Notes under the pieces: model-generated
Database searches by the model: none
The model's input: only the letters and a program-made list of their open reading frames with translations
What the model was told of the DNA's origin: nothing
Translations under genes and position numbers: made by a program
In this document: one piece after another, positions 33,501 through 42,867 of the stretch
How positions within the stretch are numbered: position 1 is the stretch's first letter
How the letters are laid out: the number at the start of each line of letters is the position of its first letter
Origin: Nocardia arizonensis
GTDB lineage: Bacteria > Actinomycetota > Actinomycetes > Mycobacteriales > Mycobacteriaceae
Assembly (NCBI RefSeq): GCF_001310275.1
Contig: NZ_LGYZ01000057.1
Span: 1 to 64,000 of the forward strand
Direction of reading: 5' to 3'
DNA: 64,000 nt

Positions 33501-34279
33501 GAGGTGGGACGCTCCCACACCATCCACGGCCGGTCGCCGCGGTTGTAGGCGGCGTCGAGTTCGGCGCGCTCCTTGAAGGTGTCCGCCGGTTTCCAGAAGC
33601 CGAAGTGCTGGTAGCCGAGTAGCCGGTCGCGGGCGGCGAGCGCGCCGCAGGCATCCTCCACCAGGTCGCCGCCGGGCGGCAGATGGTCGAAGACCTCCTG
33701 GGTCAGCACGAAATATCCGCCGTTCTCCCAGATCGGCAGCCGCGACACCGGTGTGATCTCCTTGATCTCACCGTCGGGACGCATCTCCACGCAGTGGAAC
33801 GAGGACTGCGGCGGCACCACCATCATCGAGGCCGCGGCACCGGACTCGCGCAGCCGCGCGATCATCTGGTCGAGCGGGGCGTCGGTGAGCACGTCGGAGT
33901 AGTTGGCGAGGAAGACCTCGTCGCCGTCCAGATACGGCCGCGCCCGGCGCAGCCGTTCGCCGATGGCCGATTCCACGCCGGTGTCGACGAAGGTGATGGT
34001 CCAGTCGGCGATATCGGAGCCGAGCAGTTCCACCTGCCCGTTGCGGATGACGAAGTCGTTGGACATCGTCTCCTGGTAGGTGAGGAAGTAGTTCTTGATG
34101 TGGTGGGCGCCGTAGCCGAGGCACAGGACGAACTCGCGGTGCCCGAAGTGGGCGTAGTAGCGCATCACGTGCCAGATGAGCGGGCGCGGGCCGACCATCT
34201 GCATGGGTTTGGGCACCACGTCGGTGTCGCTGTGGCGCATGCGCATTCCGTAGCCGCCGCAGAACAGCACGACTTTCAT
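33497..34279 (-). CDS. Sugar-1-phosphate nucleotidyltransferase, RfbF-like (cytidylyltransferase type)
   Basis: The 260-residue enzyme begins MKVVLFCGGYGMRMR, the nucleotide-binding loop of this class. VPKPMQMVGPRPLIWHVMRYY and VLCLGYGAHHIKNYF follow, closely matching glucose-1-phosphate cytidylyltransferase, and ENGGYFVL lies later. It would activate a sugar phosphate, most likely as CDP-glucose. Its ATG overlaps the stop of the C-methyltransferase gene. No CDP-glucose 4,6-dehydratase (RfbG) is obvious in the window unless the epimerase gene two places on supplies it. Confidence 0.85.
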   Translation of the reverse strand: MKVVLFCGGYGMRMRHSDTDVVPKPMQMVGPRPLIWHVMRYYAHFGHREFVLCLGYGAHHIKNYFLTYQETMSNDFVIRNGQVELLGSDIADWTITFVDTGVESAIGERLRRARPYLDGDEVFLANYSDVLTDAPLDQMIARLRESGAAASMMVVPPQSSFHCVEMRPDGEIKEITPVSRLPIWENGGYFVLTQEVFDHLPPGGDLVEDACGALAARDRLLGYQHFGFWKPADTFKERAELDAAYNRGDRPWMVWERPTS

Positions 34280-35538
34280 ACCGGGACGACCTCCACGCTG
34301 TCGGGACCGATCGGGGTCGGGGCCACCACCCGCACGGTGGGCATCGGGTAGACCAGCACCGCGCCCCAGGAGCCGACGTGACGCAGCTGGGCGGTGATCT
34401 CGGTTTCCAGATTCCACGGCAGCACCACCACCACGTCCGGGCGGTCGGCGTCGATGCGTTCGGGCGGGTGGATCGGGATCCGCGTACCCGGTGTGTAGCG
34501 TCCGTGCTTGTAGGGGTTGCGGTCCACGGTGTATTCGAGCAGGTCGGACCGGATGCCGCAGTAGTTGAGCAGGGTGTTGCCCTTGCCGGGCGCGCCGTAG
34601 CCGACCACCCGCTTACCCGCGGCGCGCTGGTCGAGCAGATAGCGCAGCAGGTCGTGGCGCACCGCCTCGGCGCGGGCGCGCAGCGGCGCGTAGCCCTCGA
34701 CCCGATGCAGTCCGGCGGCGGCCTCGCGGGCCAGCAGGTCGGTGACGCGCTCGCTCGGCTCGGCCACCGCCTCGGGGCGCGCCCAGATGCGCAGCGAGCC
34801 GCCGTGGGTCGGCAGTTCGGTCACATCGGCGACCGCGAGGCCCGCGGTCGCGAGCGCGCGCTGGGCCGAGGCGAGGGTGTAGTACTGGAAGTGCTCGTGG
34901 TAGATGGTGTCGAATTGACCGTGGCGCACCAGATTCAGCGCGTGATGGACCTCGATGGAGATCCAGCCGTCCTCGGCCACCAGTGTCCGCAGCGATCGGG
35001 TGAAGCCGCGCAGATCCGGAATGTGCGCGTAGACATTGTTCGCCACCACCAGGTCGGCGGGTCCGTATTCGGCCCGCACGCCTGCCGCGACGGTTTCGTC
35101 CAGGAACGCGGTCAGCGTCGGCACGCCACGCTCGCGGGCGGCCTCGCCGACGTTGACCGAGGGCTCGACGCCGAGACAGGGCACCCCGGCCTCGACCACG
35201 CCTCGCAGCAGATAGCCGTCGTTGCTGGCGACCTCGACCACGAACGAGTCCCGGCCGAGTCCGAGCCTGCCGAGCGCCTCGTCGACGAAGGCGCGCGCGT
35301 GCCGTACCCAGCTGTCGGAGTAGGAGGAGAAGTAGGCGTATTCGGTGAAGGTCTCCTCGGGGGTGATGAGCGCCGGGATCTGCAACAGCAGGCACTGCTC
35401 GCACACCCGAAGGTGCAGCGGGTAGGTGAGCTCGGGGAGGTCGAGGTCCGCGGCGGAGAGGAATTTCTCACACGGAGGTGTGGCTCCCAGGTCCAGCACG
35501 CTCGAAAGCCGGACCGAGTCACACAGACGACAACGCAC
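34276..35538 (-). CDS. Sugar C-methyltransferase
   Basis: The 420-residue protein has the full family layout. The N-terminal zinc-binding region has CRLCDS and CEQCLLLQ, the SAM domain has VVEVASNDGYLL, and the catalytic loop YHEHFQYYTL carries the His of sugar C-methyltransferases such as TylC3/NovU. The C-terminal Rossmann-like domain has VVGYGAPGKGNTLLNYCG. It adds a branching methyl group to a keto-sugar nucleotide. I chose the GTG at 35538 because GGAG lies five bases upstream and the next residues begin the zinc site. It is the first gene of the leftward sugar operon. Confidence 0.88.
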   Translation of the reverse strand: MRCRLCDSVRLSSVLDLGATPPCEKFLSAADLDLPELTYPLHLRVCEQCLLLQIPALITPEETFTEYAYFSSYSDSWVRHARAFVDEALGRLGLGRDSFVVEVASNDGYLLRGVVEAGVPCLGVEPSVNVGEAARERGVPTLTAFLDETVAAGVRAEYGPADLVVANNVYAHIPDLRGFTRSLRTLVAEDGWISIEVHHALNLVRHGQFDTIYHEHFQYYTLASAQRALATAGLAVADVTELPTHGGSLRIWARPEAVAEPSERVTDLLAREAAAGLHRVEGYAPLRARAEAVRHDLLRYLLDQRAAGKRVVGYGAPGKGNTLLNYCGIRSDLLEYTVDRNPYKHGRYTPGTRIPIHPPERIDADRPDVVVVLPWNLETEITAQLRHVGSWGAVLVYPMPTVRVVAPTPIGPDSVEVVPV

Positions 35539-35987
35539 GCGGGCTCCACTCGGAAATACATGTTCTGGATATCGACGGCGCCCCGCAGCCCGAGAAGCGG
35601 ACTTCTCTGCCGACGGTGGAGAAATTAGCATCCGCGCGCCGGAATCGCGAGTCGTGGGTAGGACGAATTCCGCGGCCGAACGGCGAGCAGCATGATTTCA
35701 GTTACCACCGGAGCCCGGCCCGTCGGCGAATCCGACGTCGACCGCCGATTCGGCGCTGCCGCCGGGTACGGCTGTGACGCCCCATATGCATTCCGCGCTA
35801 CCGATTGTGACCTGGGTCGCAACGCTTGTGCGGAAGCGTGTGAGAGAGCAATATTTTCGCAACAGATCGGCCCGGCCACTGATCGTCTTCGCGCAACGTC
35901 GCCGGACGCGCTGTCGCCGGCGACATACCGCGACCGATCGCGGACCGCGGAAATCAGGATGATCCAAGCTTCAAGCAGGTACTTCTC
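35539..35987. promoter_or_regulatory. Divergent promoter region of the polysaccharide locus
   Basis: This 449-base gap separates the leftward sugar operon from the rightward WbaP-type gene. It is clearly less GC-rich than its surroundings (for example around 35850-35865, with CAATATTTTCG). Several short frames cross it, but none has both a start signal and coding-like composition. Two outward promoters must lie here; I cannot place them with confidence. Confidence 0.4.
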
Positions 35988-37496
35988 ATGGTTCTCGAAC
36001 TCGGCGCGCCCGGCGGGGCGGTCGACCTGCGCCTGAACTTCGCCGGTTCGGGCGAACGGGGCGGCTGGCGCGCCGGTTACGTGCGTCGCTTGATCCTCAC
36101 CGACGTCACCGTGGTGACGGCCGCGGTCGCGCTGGCCCAGCTGTTCACCTTCGACCCGGCGGCCCCGCGGACCCTGAGCTGGGACCCGCGCGCGGACGCG
36201 GCGCACCTGCTGCTGTCCGCGGGTGTCGTCGCGGCCTGGTCGATCCTGCTGGGCTGGAACGATTCTCGCTCGGCGCGCACCGTCGGCGCGGGCAGCGTCG
36301 AATACCGCAGGCTGTTCGCGGCGACCCTGCGCCTGTTCGGGCTCATCGCCATCGCCTCGCTGGTGCTCGGCACCGAGATCGCCCGCGACTGTCTCGCGCT
36401 GGCGTTGCCGCTCGGGCTGATCGGGCTCGCGGGCACCCGGGCCATGTGGCGCGGGCACGCGGGCCGCCGCCGCGCTCGCGGGCGCTACCGCCATTCGGTG
36501 CTCGTCGTGGGCGCCGCGGACGCCGCGCGCGCCATCGCGGCGGCCTTCTCGCGTGATCACGCCCACGGCTACCACGTGGTCGGCGTCTGCACCGCCACCG
36601 GTCTCGATACGGACGCCGCGCCCGTCATCAGCGTCGCCGGGCGCGAAATCCCGATCGTCGGCGACGACCGCTCGGTGGTGCGCGCGGCCCGCCGTACCGG
36701 CGCCGACACGGTGGTGGTGACGGCCACCGATCGACTCGGGCCCGACGACATCCGCGAGCTGGCCTGGGAACTGGACACGATCGGCGCCGAACTCATCGTC
36801 GCCCCCGGCGTCATGGACGTCTCCGGCACCCGCGTGTCGAGTCAGGTCCTGGCGGGTATGCCGATGCTGCACATCGGCAGACCCCGATACGATCGGGCGC
36901 TGTCGCTGGGCAAGGCGGTCTTCGACGTGTGTTTCTCGCTGCTGGTGCTGATCCTGATTGCCCCAGCGCTGCTCGTGATCGCGGCGGCGGTCAAACTCAC
37001 CAGCGACGGTCCCGTCTTCTACCTGTCGGAGCGAATCGGCATGGACGGCAAGCCGTTCCGCATGGTCAAGTTCCGCAGCATGTACGTGCACGCGGACCGG
37101 CACGCCGCCGCGCTCATCGCGTCCAACGGCGGCAACCCGCTGTTCTTCAAGCTCGAGAACGACCCACGCGTCACCTCCTTGGGCCGCTTCCTGCGCAAGT
37201 ACAGCCTCGACGAACTCCCGCAGTTCTACAATGTGCTGCGCCGGGACATGAGCGTGGTCGGCCCGCGCCCGCAGGTGCGCCGGGAGGTGCACTCCTACGA
37301 CGGAATCACCCGCAGGCGCTTGCTCGTTCGCCCCGGTATCACCGGATTGTGGCAGGTCAGCGGTCGGTCCGACCTCGCGCCCGAGGAATCCTTCGAACTC
37401 GATATCTCCTATGTCGAGAACTGGTCCATGCTGCTGGATCTGCGGATCATCGCCAAGACCGTGCGCGCGGTCGCCGAGGGCGAGGGCGCGTACTGA
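35988..37496 (+). CDS. Polyprenyl-phosphate sugar phosphotransferase (WbaP-type initiating enzyme)
   Basis: The 502-residue protein has four or five N-terminal membrane helices, a cytoplasmic nucleotide-binding-like middle domain (SVLVVGAADAARAIAAAF), and a C-terminal phosphoglycosyltransferase domain. That domain has the re-entrant helix starting KAVFDVCFSLLVL, then SDGPVFYLSERIG, MVKFRSM, DELPQFYNVLRRDMSVVGPRP and RPGITGLWQVSGR. It transfers sugar-1-phosphate to undecaprenyl phosphate and so starts each repeat unit. It is monocistronic and divergent from the operons that elongate, flip and polymerise the unit. Confidence 0.9.
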   Translation: MVLELGAPGGAVDLRLNFAGSGERGGWRAGYVRRLILTDVTVVTAAVALAQLFTFDPAAPRTLSWDPRADAAHLLLSAGVVAAWSILLGWNDSRSARTVGAGSVEYRRLFAATLRLFGLIAIASLVLGTEIARDCLALALPLGLIGLAGTRAMWRGHAGRRRARGRYRHSVLVVGAADAARAIAAAFSRDHAHGYHVVGVCTATGLDTDAAPVISVAGREIPIVGDDRSVVRAARRTGADTVVVTATDRLGPDDIRELAWELDTIGAELIVAPGVMDVSGTRVSSQVLAGMPMLHIGRPRYDRALSLGKAVFDVCFSLLVLILIAPALLVIAAAVKLTSDGPVFYLSERIGMDGKPFRMVKFRSMYVHADRHAAALIASNGGNPLFFKLENDPRVTSLGRFLRKYSLDELPQFYNVLRRDMSVVGPRPQVRREVHSYDGITRRRLLVRPGITGLWQVSGRSDLAPEESFELDISYVENWSMLLDLRIIAKTVRAVAEGEGAY

Positions 37497-37508
37497 CGCG
37501 ACGTGCGG

Positions 37509-38846
37509 TCAGTCGAACGAGCAGCCCGAGACCGGTTTGTCGGCCAGGCGGTCGATCAGGTAGCCGATGGCGTTGTCCGGTCCGAACCCGTCGACGATCT
37601 CGGGGCCGAAGTGGTTCGGAATGGTCATTCCCGGCAGGATCGGCGGCAGGTCGTTGGTGCGGAAGGTGACCGTGGCGCCCTTGGCGCACCAGTCCTCGGC
37701 GAGGCGGCGGGCCTGGCTGTAGGGGACGGTGTCGTCATTGAGTCCGCTGGTTATGAACACCGGGGCGGCGGGCATCAGGTTGCCGACCCGCTGTTCGGCC
37801 AGAACCGGTGCGGCCTCGGGGATCTCGTGCAGATGCGTGCTCAGCGACTGGCCGTCCACCGTCATGGTGCCGGTCCGCAGGAACGGCTGGCGCAGGATGA
37901 CATCGCCGATGCATTCCTGGCTCAGGGTCTGCAACATGGCCCGGCCGCTCGGGTTGACCAGCCGGTCCAGCGCCCGGTTGAGTTCCGGGTAGCGGGCGAG
38001 CAGACCGTTGATCGCGAAGCCGATCGCGCCGCCGATGAGCGCGCCGTCGATGCGCTCGAGGATGGTCGCCAGATCCGCGGTCGGGCCGCCCGCCCAGGTG
38101 CCCTTGAGGTTCAGTTCGGGCGCGTACTCCGGCTGCAACTCCGTCGCCGCCGCCGTCGCGCCGCCGCCCTGCGAGTAGCCCCAGAACACGACCGGGGTGT
38201 CGGAGCCGACGCCGCCCAGGGAGTTGGCCGCACGGGCGCCGTCGAGAATGGCGTGCGCGCTCTCGATCCGGTTGACGTAGGTGTGGATGCCGGGGGTGCC
38301 GAGGCCGATGTAGTCGGTGACCAGCACGCGGGCGCCCATGGCGCTCCACACCGCCGCCGAGGGCGCCTCCTGGTTGGCCGACATGGACAGTCCGTCGGCG
38401 AAGGTCAGGCCGGTCGAGAAGGCCACCGACATGGCGCACTGATCACCCTGACCCGCCGTGCCGGGGCCGATGACGACGGTGGGGCGCGGACCCGGGCCCT
38501 GCCACGGGGCGCCGGTCTCGATATAGGTGCCGGAGACGGCGACGGGGGAGCCGTCCTGCAATCGCGAGGTGTACATGACCCGCTGCGCCCGCGTCGGCCA
38601 GCCCGCGGCCGTTGGCACGGTCGCGAAGATCTGCATCGGTTCGGACCCGATGATCGCGCCGGGATCGGACGGAATCTGTGCCGGCGGGACGTAGAAGGCG
38701 CTGACCGGCCCCTGGGCCATCGCCGCCGGGGTGTCGCCCCCCACCGCGGCGATCGCCGTCACACACGCCACCGCCACCGCGGCGGCCACACGACCGGCCC
38801 GGGGTAGCGAACCCGGACGGGAACGCCGCCCTCGCTGCTGTTGCAT
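37509..38846 (-). CDS. Secreted lipase (LIP/secretory lipase family)
   Basis: The 445-residue protein has a signal peptide with an Ala-X-Ala end (AAMAQ). The family core follows: VVIGPGTAGQGDQCAMS, the nucleophile elbow GYSQGGGATAA, a candidate acid in ITSGLNDDTVPYSQA, and NHFGPEI carrying the likely catalytic histidine. Several cysteines may form disulphides. Such lipases are abundant in Nocardia and mycobacteria and hydrolyse acylglycerols outside the cell. It lies 321 bases downstream of the stressosome operon on the same strand and may be transcribed alone. Confidence 0.85.
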   Translation of the reverse strand: MQQQRGRRSRPGSLPRAGRVAAAVAVACVTAIAAVGGDTPAAMAQGPVSAFYVPPAQIPSDPGAIIGSEPMQIFATVPTAAGWPTRAQRVMYTSRLQDGSPVAVSGTYIETGAPWQGPGPRPTVVIGPGTAGQGDQCAMSVAFSTGLTFADGLSMSANQEAPSAAVWSAMGARVLVTDYIGLGTPGIHTYVNRIESAHAILDGARAANSLGGVGSDTPVVFWGYSQGGGATAAATELQPEYAPELNLKGTWAGGPTADLATILERIDGALIGGAIGFAINGLLARYPELNRALDRLVNPSGRAMLQTLSQECIGDVILRQPFLRTGTMTVDGQSLSTHLHEIPEAAPVLAEQRVGNLMPAAPVFITSGLNDDTVPYSQARRLAEDWCAKGATVTFRTNDLPPILPGMTIPNHFGPEIVDGFGPDNAIGYLIDRLADKPVSGCSFD

Positions 38847-39167
38847 CGATATCTCTCCGTTGCTCCACCCGGCGCCGTCGCCGGAGTGTCCTCGGTCGCG
38901 GTGACGGTGCTGTCATGAAACTCGTCACAGCGCGACCGATACTGAAGAGTAACATGGTTATCCGCCCGCGCGAACGCCTCTCGCGGCACGGGTTCGCGGT
39001 CGTCCCCCGCGACGGCCTCCGTCGAATTCGTCGGCGTCGCAAATACTCCCGAATACTTCCGAGGCAAGAGAAATCGCACGTCGCGACCGATCCGGTGGCC
39101 CCCGGCGGATAGTCCGCGCGCCGGGGCGGCTCGGGTATCGGCGCGACGCCCGATCCGTGCCGCGGGC
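38847..39167. other. Intergenic region upstream of the lipase gene
   Basis: These 321 bases lie between the end of the stressosome operon and the lipase start. I see no supported gene. The part around 38930-38965 and 39035-39070 is relatively AT-rich and probably holds the lipase promoter, but I cannot name the boxes. Confidence 0.35.
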
Positions 39168-41438
39168 TCATCCCATACGACGGTGGGTGCCGCGCAGCGG
39201 ATTCGCCACTGGCGACTTGATCGCGGGCAGGGTGATCGACATGCGCACCGTCGTCCCCGCGTCGGTGTGCTCGATGTCGAGTTTCTCGGTGAGCGCGCGC
39301 ATCATGTCGATACCGCGGCCGCGATGTCCGGGATCGGCCGAGCGCGGCTTCCAGCTCCCGGTATCGGTGACCACGATCGCCACGGTCTGGGTATCGCAGG
39401 TCGCGGTGAGTTCCACGCTGTGCGGGCCGTCGTCGGCGCTGTCGCGGTAGGCGTGTTCGATGCTGTTGCTGCACGCCTCGTTCGCCGCCGCCACCAGGTC
39501 CGAGGCCAGATCGTGCGGCACCGCCGCCGCGGCGAACCACGCCTTGAGACTGCGCCGCAGGGCCGCGAGCCGATCGGCGTGCGCCACCACGCTCATCCGC
39601 AGCGGCGCGGGTGGTTGCCGATACACCACCATGGCGACATCGTCGTCGTAACCGGCGGCCGGGCGCAAGCGTGACAGCACCGCGTCGGCGACTTCGCGCG
39701 GCAATGTGCCCGAGGTATCGGCGAGGACCGCCGCGATCTTCGCGAACCCCTCATCGATATCCACCCCGCGCTGTTCGACGAGTCCATCGGTGAACAGCAC
39801 CACGGTGGCCCCGGGCGCGAGGGTCGCGGTGGCCTCGGGCCTGCTCGGCATCTCGAAAGTTGCCAACGGGACCGAACGGCCGTCCTCGAGCAGCCGACCC
39901 GGTTTCCCGACGTCGGCGACGATGGCGGGCATGTGGCCCGCGCTGCTGTAGCGCAGTATCCCGCGCATCGGATCGAGCACGGCCGCGAAGACCGTGGTGC
40001 ACATGGCGCCGGGTATGCGACCGGCGACCGCGTCCAGTTCCGACAGCAGTTGCGCGGGTCCGGTGTGCCGAAGCAGCAGAGCCCGTGCGGCCGTGCGCAA
40101 TTGACCCATGACCACCGCCGCGGACAGGCCACGGCCGACACAGTCGCCGACGACCACGCCGATACTGCCGTCCTTGAGCGGCACCACGTCGTACCAGTCG
40201 CCGCCGATCTCGAGCGGCGGCAGCGCCGGTTCGTAGTGCACCGAGAACCGCGGTGGCAGTTCGATCGGCCCCAACATGGCGCGTTGCAGGGTGAGCGAGG
40301 TGGAGCGGGCCTGGTCGAAGTTGCGGGCGCGCTGCACCGCCAAGCTCAGATGACCGACGAGCAGGGAGAACAACGTCCAGTCGGCCGCGGTGACGGCGCG
40401 CGGCGCGGCGAAACGCAACCACAGTGCCGCGTCGCCGGTTTCGCCGAGTGGCGCGACGATTCCCTCCGAACTGTCCGCGCCCTCGGGTATCGCCGACAGG
40501 CTGCGCGGCGGACGGCGGCGCGCGCGTTCGAGCAGCGCGGTACCCGCCGAATCCAGCGAGGCGACCGCGGTATTGCCCGCACCGGGTTCCACCGCGCCCG
40601 ACATGTAGACCTCGGGCGAGGTGTTGCGATTGGGCCAGACCGCGACCACCGCCGACTCCGCGCCCACGGTCCGGCGCAGTTCGTCTAGTCCGACGGCCAG
40701 CACCTCCACCACGCTGGTCGCCGCGCCCACCGCTGTCGCGAGCCGCGAGGCCGCCTGATCGCGGGCCTGGGCATCGTGTTCGGCGGTCACGTCGCGAATG
40801 GTGCCGACGAAGATCCGCTCGTTGTTCTCCGGTTCGACGAGCGCGCTGCTGCTCACCGCCAACCACAGTTCGCGCCCGTCGCGATGCCGGATGGGTATGA
40901 CGAAACGCGATGCCTCGGTGCCGAGTTCGGGATAGTGCCCCGCGGGGGCGATCGACCACGGATGCGGCAGTGGATACGGTACGTCGGCGGGTCCGTACCC
41001 GGTCAGCGCGCCGAAGGCCGAATTCACCTCCACGATGGCGCCGCGGGCGTCGGCGACGAAGAATCCGTCCTGGAGCGATTCCACCAGCGCGGTGCGGAAG
41101 GCGTCGCGCCCGGCGAGATCGTCGGCGCGAGAACGCTGTTGTTCGTAGCGGCGGGTGCCGTCCAGATAGCCGCGGGTCGCGATGTCGAGTGCGGCCAAGG
41201 TCTGCAACAGGAATTCCAGCGCGCCCTCGGCGGTGCGCGCCTGCTCCGGGTCGGCGGTGCACGCCCCGGTGACGAACCGGAAGTGGTACTCGGTGAGATC
41301 GAGCAGACTGATGTCCTCGACCAGCGCCCGCCTGCCGAGTTCGTACCCCTCGGACAGGGTGGCGTGGGTCGGCGAATCGAGATGACGCCGTAGCGCGTTC
41401 GCGTAGGCGTCGAGGAAGTCGGCCAGCACCGAGGTCAC
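39168..41438 (-). CDS. RsbU-type phosphatase fused to RsbW-type kinase, with PAS and GAF domains
   Basis: The 756-residue protein contains, in order: an RsbU N-terminal domain (1-100, with SEGYELGRRALVEDISLLDL) that in other species binds RsbT; a PAS domain (about 115-220); a GAF domain (about 232-370); a SpoIIE/PP2C phosphatase (about 395-605, with GGDWYDVV, GDCVGRGLSAA, LFTDGLVEQR and DDVAMVV); and a histidine-kinase-like ATPase domain (about 620-740, with NEACSNSIEHAY and VTDTGSW). Phosphatase and kinase for an RsbV-like antagonist thus sit in one chain. The GTG start overlaps the RsbX-like stop (GTGA), so it is the last gene of the stressosome operon. Confidence 0.87.
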   Translation of the reverse strand: MTSVLADFLDAYANALRRHLDSPTHATLSEGYELGRRALVEDISLLDLTEYHFRFVTGACTADPEQARTAEGALEFLLQTLAALDIATRGYLDGTRRYEQQRSRADDLAGRDAFRTALVESLQDGFFVADARGAIVEVNSAFGALTGYGPADVPYPLPHPWSIAPAGHYPELGTEASRFVIPIRHRDGRELWLAVSSSALVEPENNERIFVGTIRDVTAEHDAQARDQAASRLATAVGAATSVVEVLAVGLDELRRTVGAESAVVAVWPNRNTSPEVYMSGAVEPGAGNTAVASLDSAGTALLERARRRPPRSLSAIPEGADSSEGIVAPLGETGDAALWLRFAAPRAVTAADWTLFSLLVGHLSLAVQRARNFDQARSTSLTLQRAMLGPIELPPRFSVHYEPALPPLEIGGDWYDVVPLKDGSIGVVVGDCVGRGLSAAVVMGQLRTAARALLLRHTGPAQLLSELDAVAGRIPGAMCTTVFAAVLDPMRGILRYSSAGHMPAIVADVGKPGRLLEDGRSVPLATFEMPSRPEATATLAPGATVVLFTDGLVEQRGVDIDEGFAKIAAVLADTSGTLPREVADAVLSRLRPAAGYDDDVAMVVYRQPPAPLRMSVVAHADRLAALRRSLKAWFAAAAVPHDLASDLVAAANEACSNSIEHAYRDSADDGPHSVELTATCDTQTVAIVVTDTGSWKPRSADPGHRGRGIDMMRALTEKLDIEHTDAGTTVRMSITLPAIKSPVANPLRGTHRRMG

Positions 41439-42070
41439 GGCGCCCCGTTCGTGGTGGCGCCGCGATGGCGGGCGGCGAGCACCAAGGCGTCGTCGGTGTC
41501 CTTGGCGTAGCGGGCCAGGATGTCGGCGGTGATCTCGGCGGTGGATTTGGCCAGGTCGATGCTGTCGGAGGATTCGGCAACGATGCCGTCGGTGGACATC
41601 AGCAGCAGATCGCCGGGCCGCACGTGCACCGTCTGCGGTTGCAGGTTCGCGGGCAGCCGGTAGCCGACGATGCCACCGGTGAGCAGTACGGTCGCGCGCA
41701 CGGTCAGACCCGCCGGACCCGCGCTCAGCACCCGGGATTCGACATTGCCGACCCCGAGCCAGCTGATGGCGTCGCCCAGGCCGAACTGCGCCAGCGACAC
41801 CGCGGCGCCCCTGGTGTCGGCCATCGCGCGATGACACAGCACCATCAGCACGTCGAGCGGTTCGGCCCGATTCTCCGAAAGCACTTGTGCGGCACGGTCG
41901 GCCGCGTCGGCGGCGGCGGCGCCGTGCCCGAGACCGTCGAGCACCGCGAACAGCGCCCCGCCGCCGCCCGCGTCGAGCACCACGCAGCGATCACCGGAGA
42001 TGTGCTGCCCGGGAAGCGCGCGACCGGCCACCGCCCATTCGATCCGGCCGATGATGCCGTCCTCATGCAC
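41435..42070 (-). CDS. rsbX: RsbX-like PP2C phosphatase
   Basis: The 211-residue protein is a short SpoIIE/PP2C domain: SGDRCVVLDAGGGGALFAVLDGLGHG supplies the metal-binding aspartates, and LLLMSTDGIVAE the late one. Size and position after rsbT match RsbX, which removes phosphates from RsbS and RsbR and resets the stressosome. The start is a GTG at 42070, overlapping the end of rsbT by eight bases; the frame is open further upstream but inside rsbT. Confidence 0.82.
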   Translation of the reverse strand: MHEDGIIGRIEWAVAGRALPGQHISGDRCVVLDAGGGGALFAVLDGLGHGAAAADAADRAAQVLSENRAEPLDVLMVLCHRAMADTRGAAVSLAQFGLGDAISWLGVGNVESRVLSAGPAGLTVRATVLLTGGIVGYRLPANLQPQTVHVRPGDLLLMSTDGIVAESSDSIDLAKSTAEITADILARYAKDTDDALVLAARHRGATTNGAP

Positions 42071-42482
42071 CGTTGGGTACCCACTTCCACATTTCCACCA
42101 ACGTGCCTCGGCCCGGCGCGGATTCGACGATGAGCCGGTCCATGAGACGCCGCGCGCCCGGAAGGCCGAGTCCGAGTCCGCGCCCGGTGGAGTAACCATC
42201 GTCCAGTGCGCGAGCGATATCCCGAATGCCGGGGCCCTGATCTTCGGCCTGGACGACGAGCGCCCGCCGTCCCTCGCGGTCGTCGACCAGTAGTCGGATC
42301 TCGCCGCTGCCCGCGTAACTCGTGATGTTGCGGGCGATTTCGGAGATCGCGGTGGAGATCATGGTCCGGTCGGTGAGGGAGAAGCCGAGTTCGGCGGCCA
42401 GCTCCCGTCCGGCCTGACGCGCGGTCACGATGTCCCCCGACATTGTGACCGCGATCACCATGTTCTCAGCGGCCACTGTCAC
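42063..42482 (-). CDS. rsbT: Stressosome serine/threonine kinase RsbT
   Basis: The 139-residue protein is a GHKL ATPase of the anti-sigma-factor type. The N-box is STAISEIARNI, the G1 box is VQAEDQGPGI and the lid is STGRGLGLGLPGARRLMD. RsbT phosphorylates RsbS and RsbR and, once released, activates an RsbU phosphatase, whose RsbT-binding domain is found in the last gene of this operon. The GTG at 42482 overlaps the rsbS end by 17 bases; an ATG at 42461 is an alternative. Confidence 0.87.
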   Translation of the reverse strand: MTVAAENMVIAVTMSGDIVTARQAGRELAAELGFSLTDRTMISTAISEIARNITSYAGSGEIRLLVDDREGRRALVVQAEDQGPGIRDIARALDDGYSTGRGLGLGLPGARRLMDRLIVESAPGRGTLVEMWKWVPNGA

Positions 42483-42855
42483 GACCGTCTCGCTGGCGAC
42501 GACCCGATGCCTTGCGATTCAGCCACGCCAGTCCCTCTTCCAGATCGAGGGCCGTGTGCATGTCCTCGAAGGTCAGCCCGAGCTGGACCATCGCGAAGGC
42601 GACTTCGGGTTGCAGGCCCACGATGACCGTTTCGGCACCGCGGAGCTGCGTCATGTGCGCGATGGTACGCAGCGATCTGGCCGCGAAGGAATCCATGACG
42701 TCGATGGCGGTGACATCGACGATGATTCCGTGCGCGCGATACTTGCTGACCTGTTTCATCAGGTCGTCCTGTAAGCGCTCGGTATCGGCGTCGGTCAACG
42801 CTGACTGGACCGACGCTATGAGATACGTGCCCTGCTTCAGTATGGGTACCGGCAT
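42466..42855 (-). CDS. rsbS: Stressosome scaffold protein RsbS
   Basis: The 129-residue protein is one STAS domain starting VPILKQGTYLIASVQSAL. The phosphorylatable serine is most likely Ser56 in IDVMDSFAAR, equivalent to Ser59 of the Bacillus protein. It forms the core of the stressosome with RsbR and holds RsbT until phosphorylated. It lies between rsbR (12-base gap) and rsbT (overlap). Confidence 0.88.
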   Translation of the reverse strand: MPVPILKQGTYLIASVQSALTDADTERLQDDLMKQVSKYRAHGIIVDVTAIDVMDSFAARSLRTIAHMTQLRGAETVIVGLQPEVAFAMVQLGLTFEDMHTALDLEEGLAWLNRKASGRRQRDGRDSGR

Positions 42856-42867
42856 GTGCCTGCCCGC

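Noticed and set aside
35625..37292. Long minus-strand open frame opposite the WbaP-type gene
   Set aside because: The product is rich in His, Arg, Gly and Asp with no recognisable motif, while the plus-strand frame matches the phosphoglycosyltransferase family throughout.
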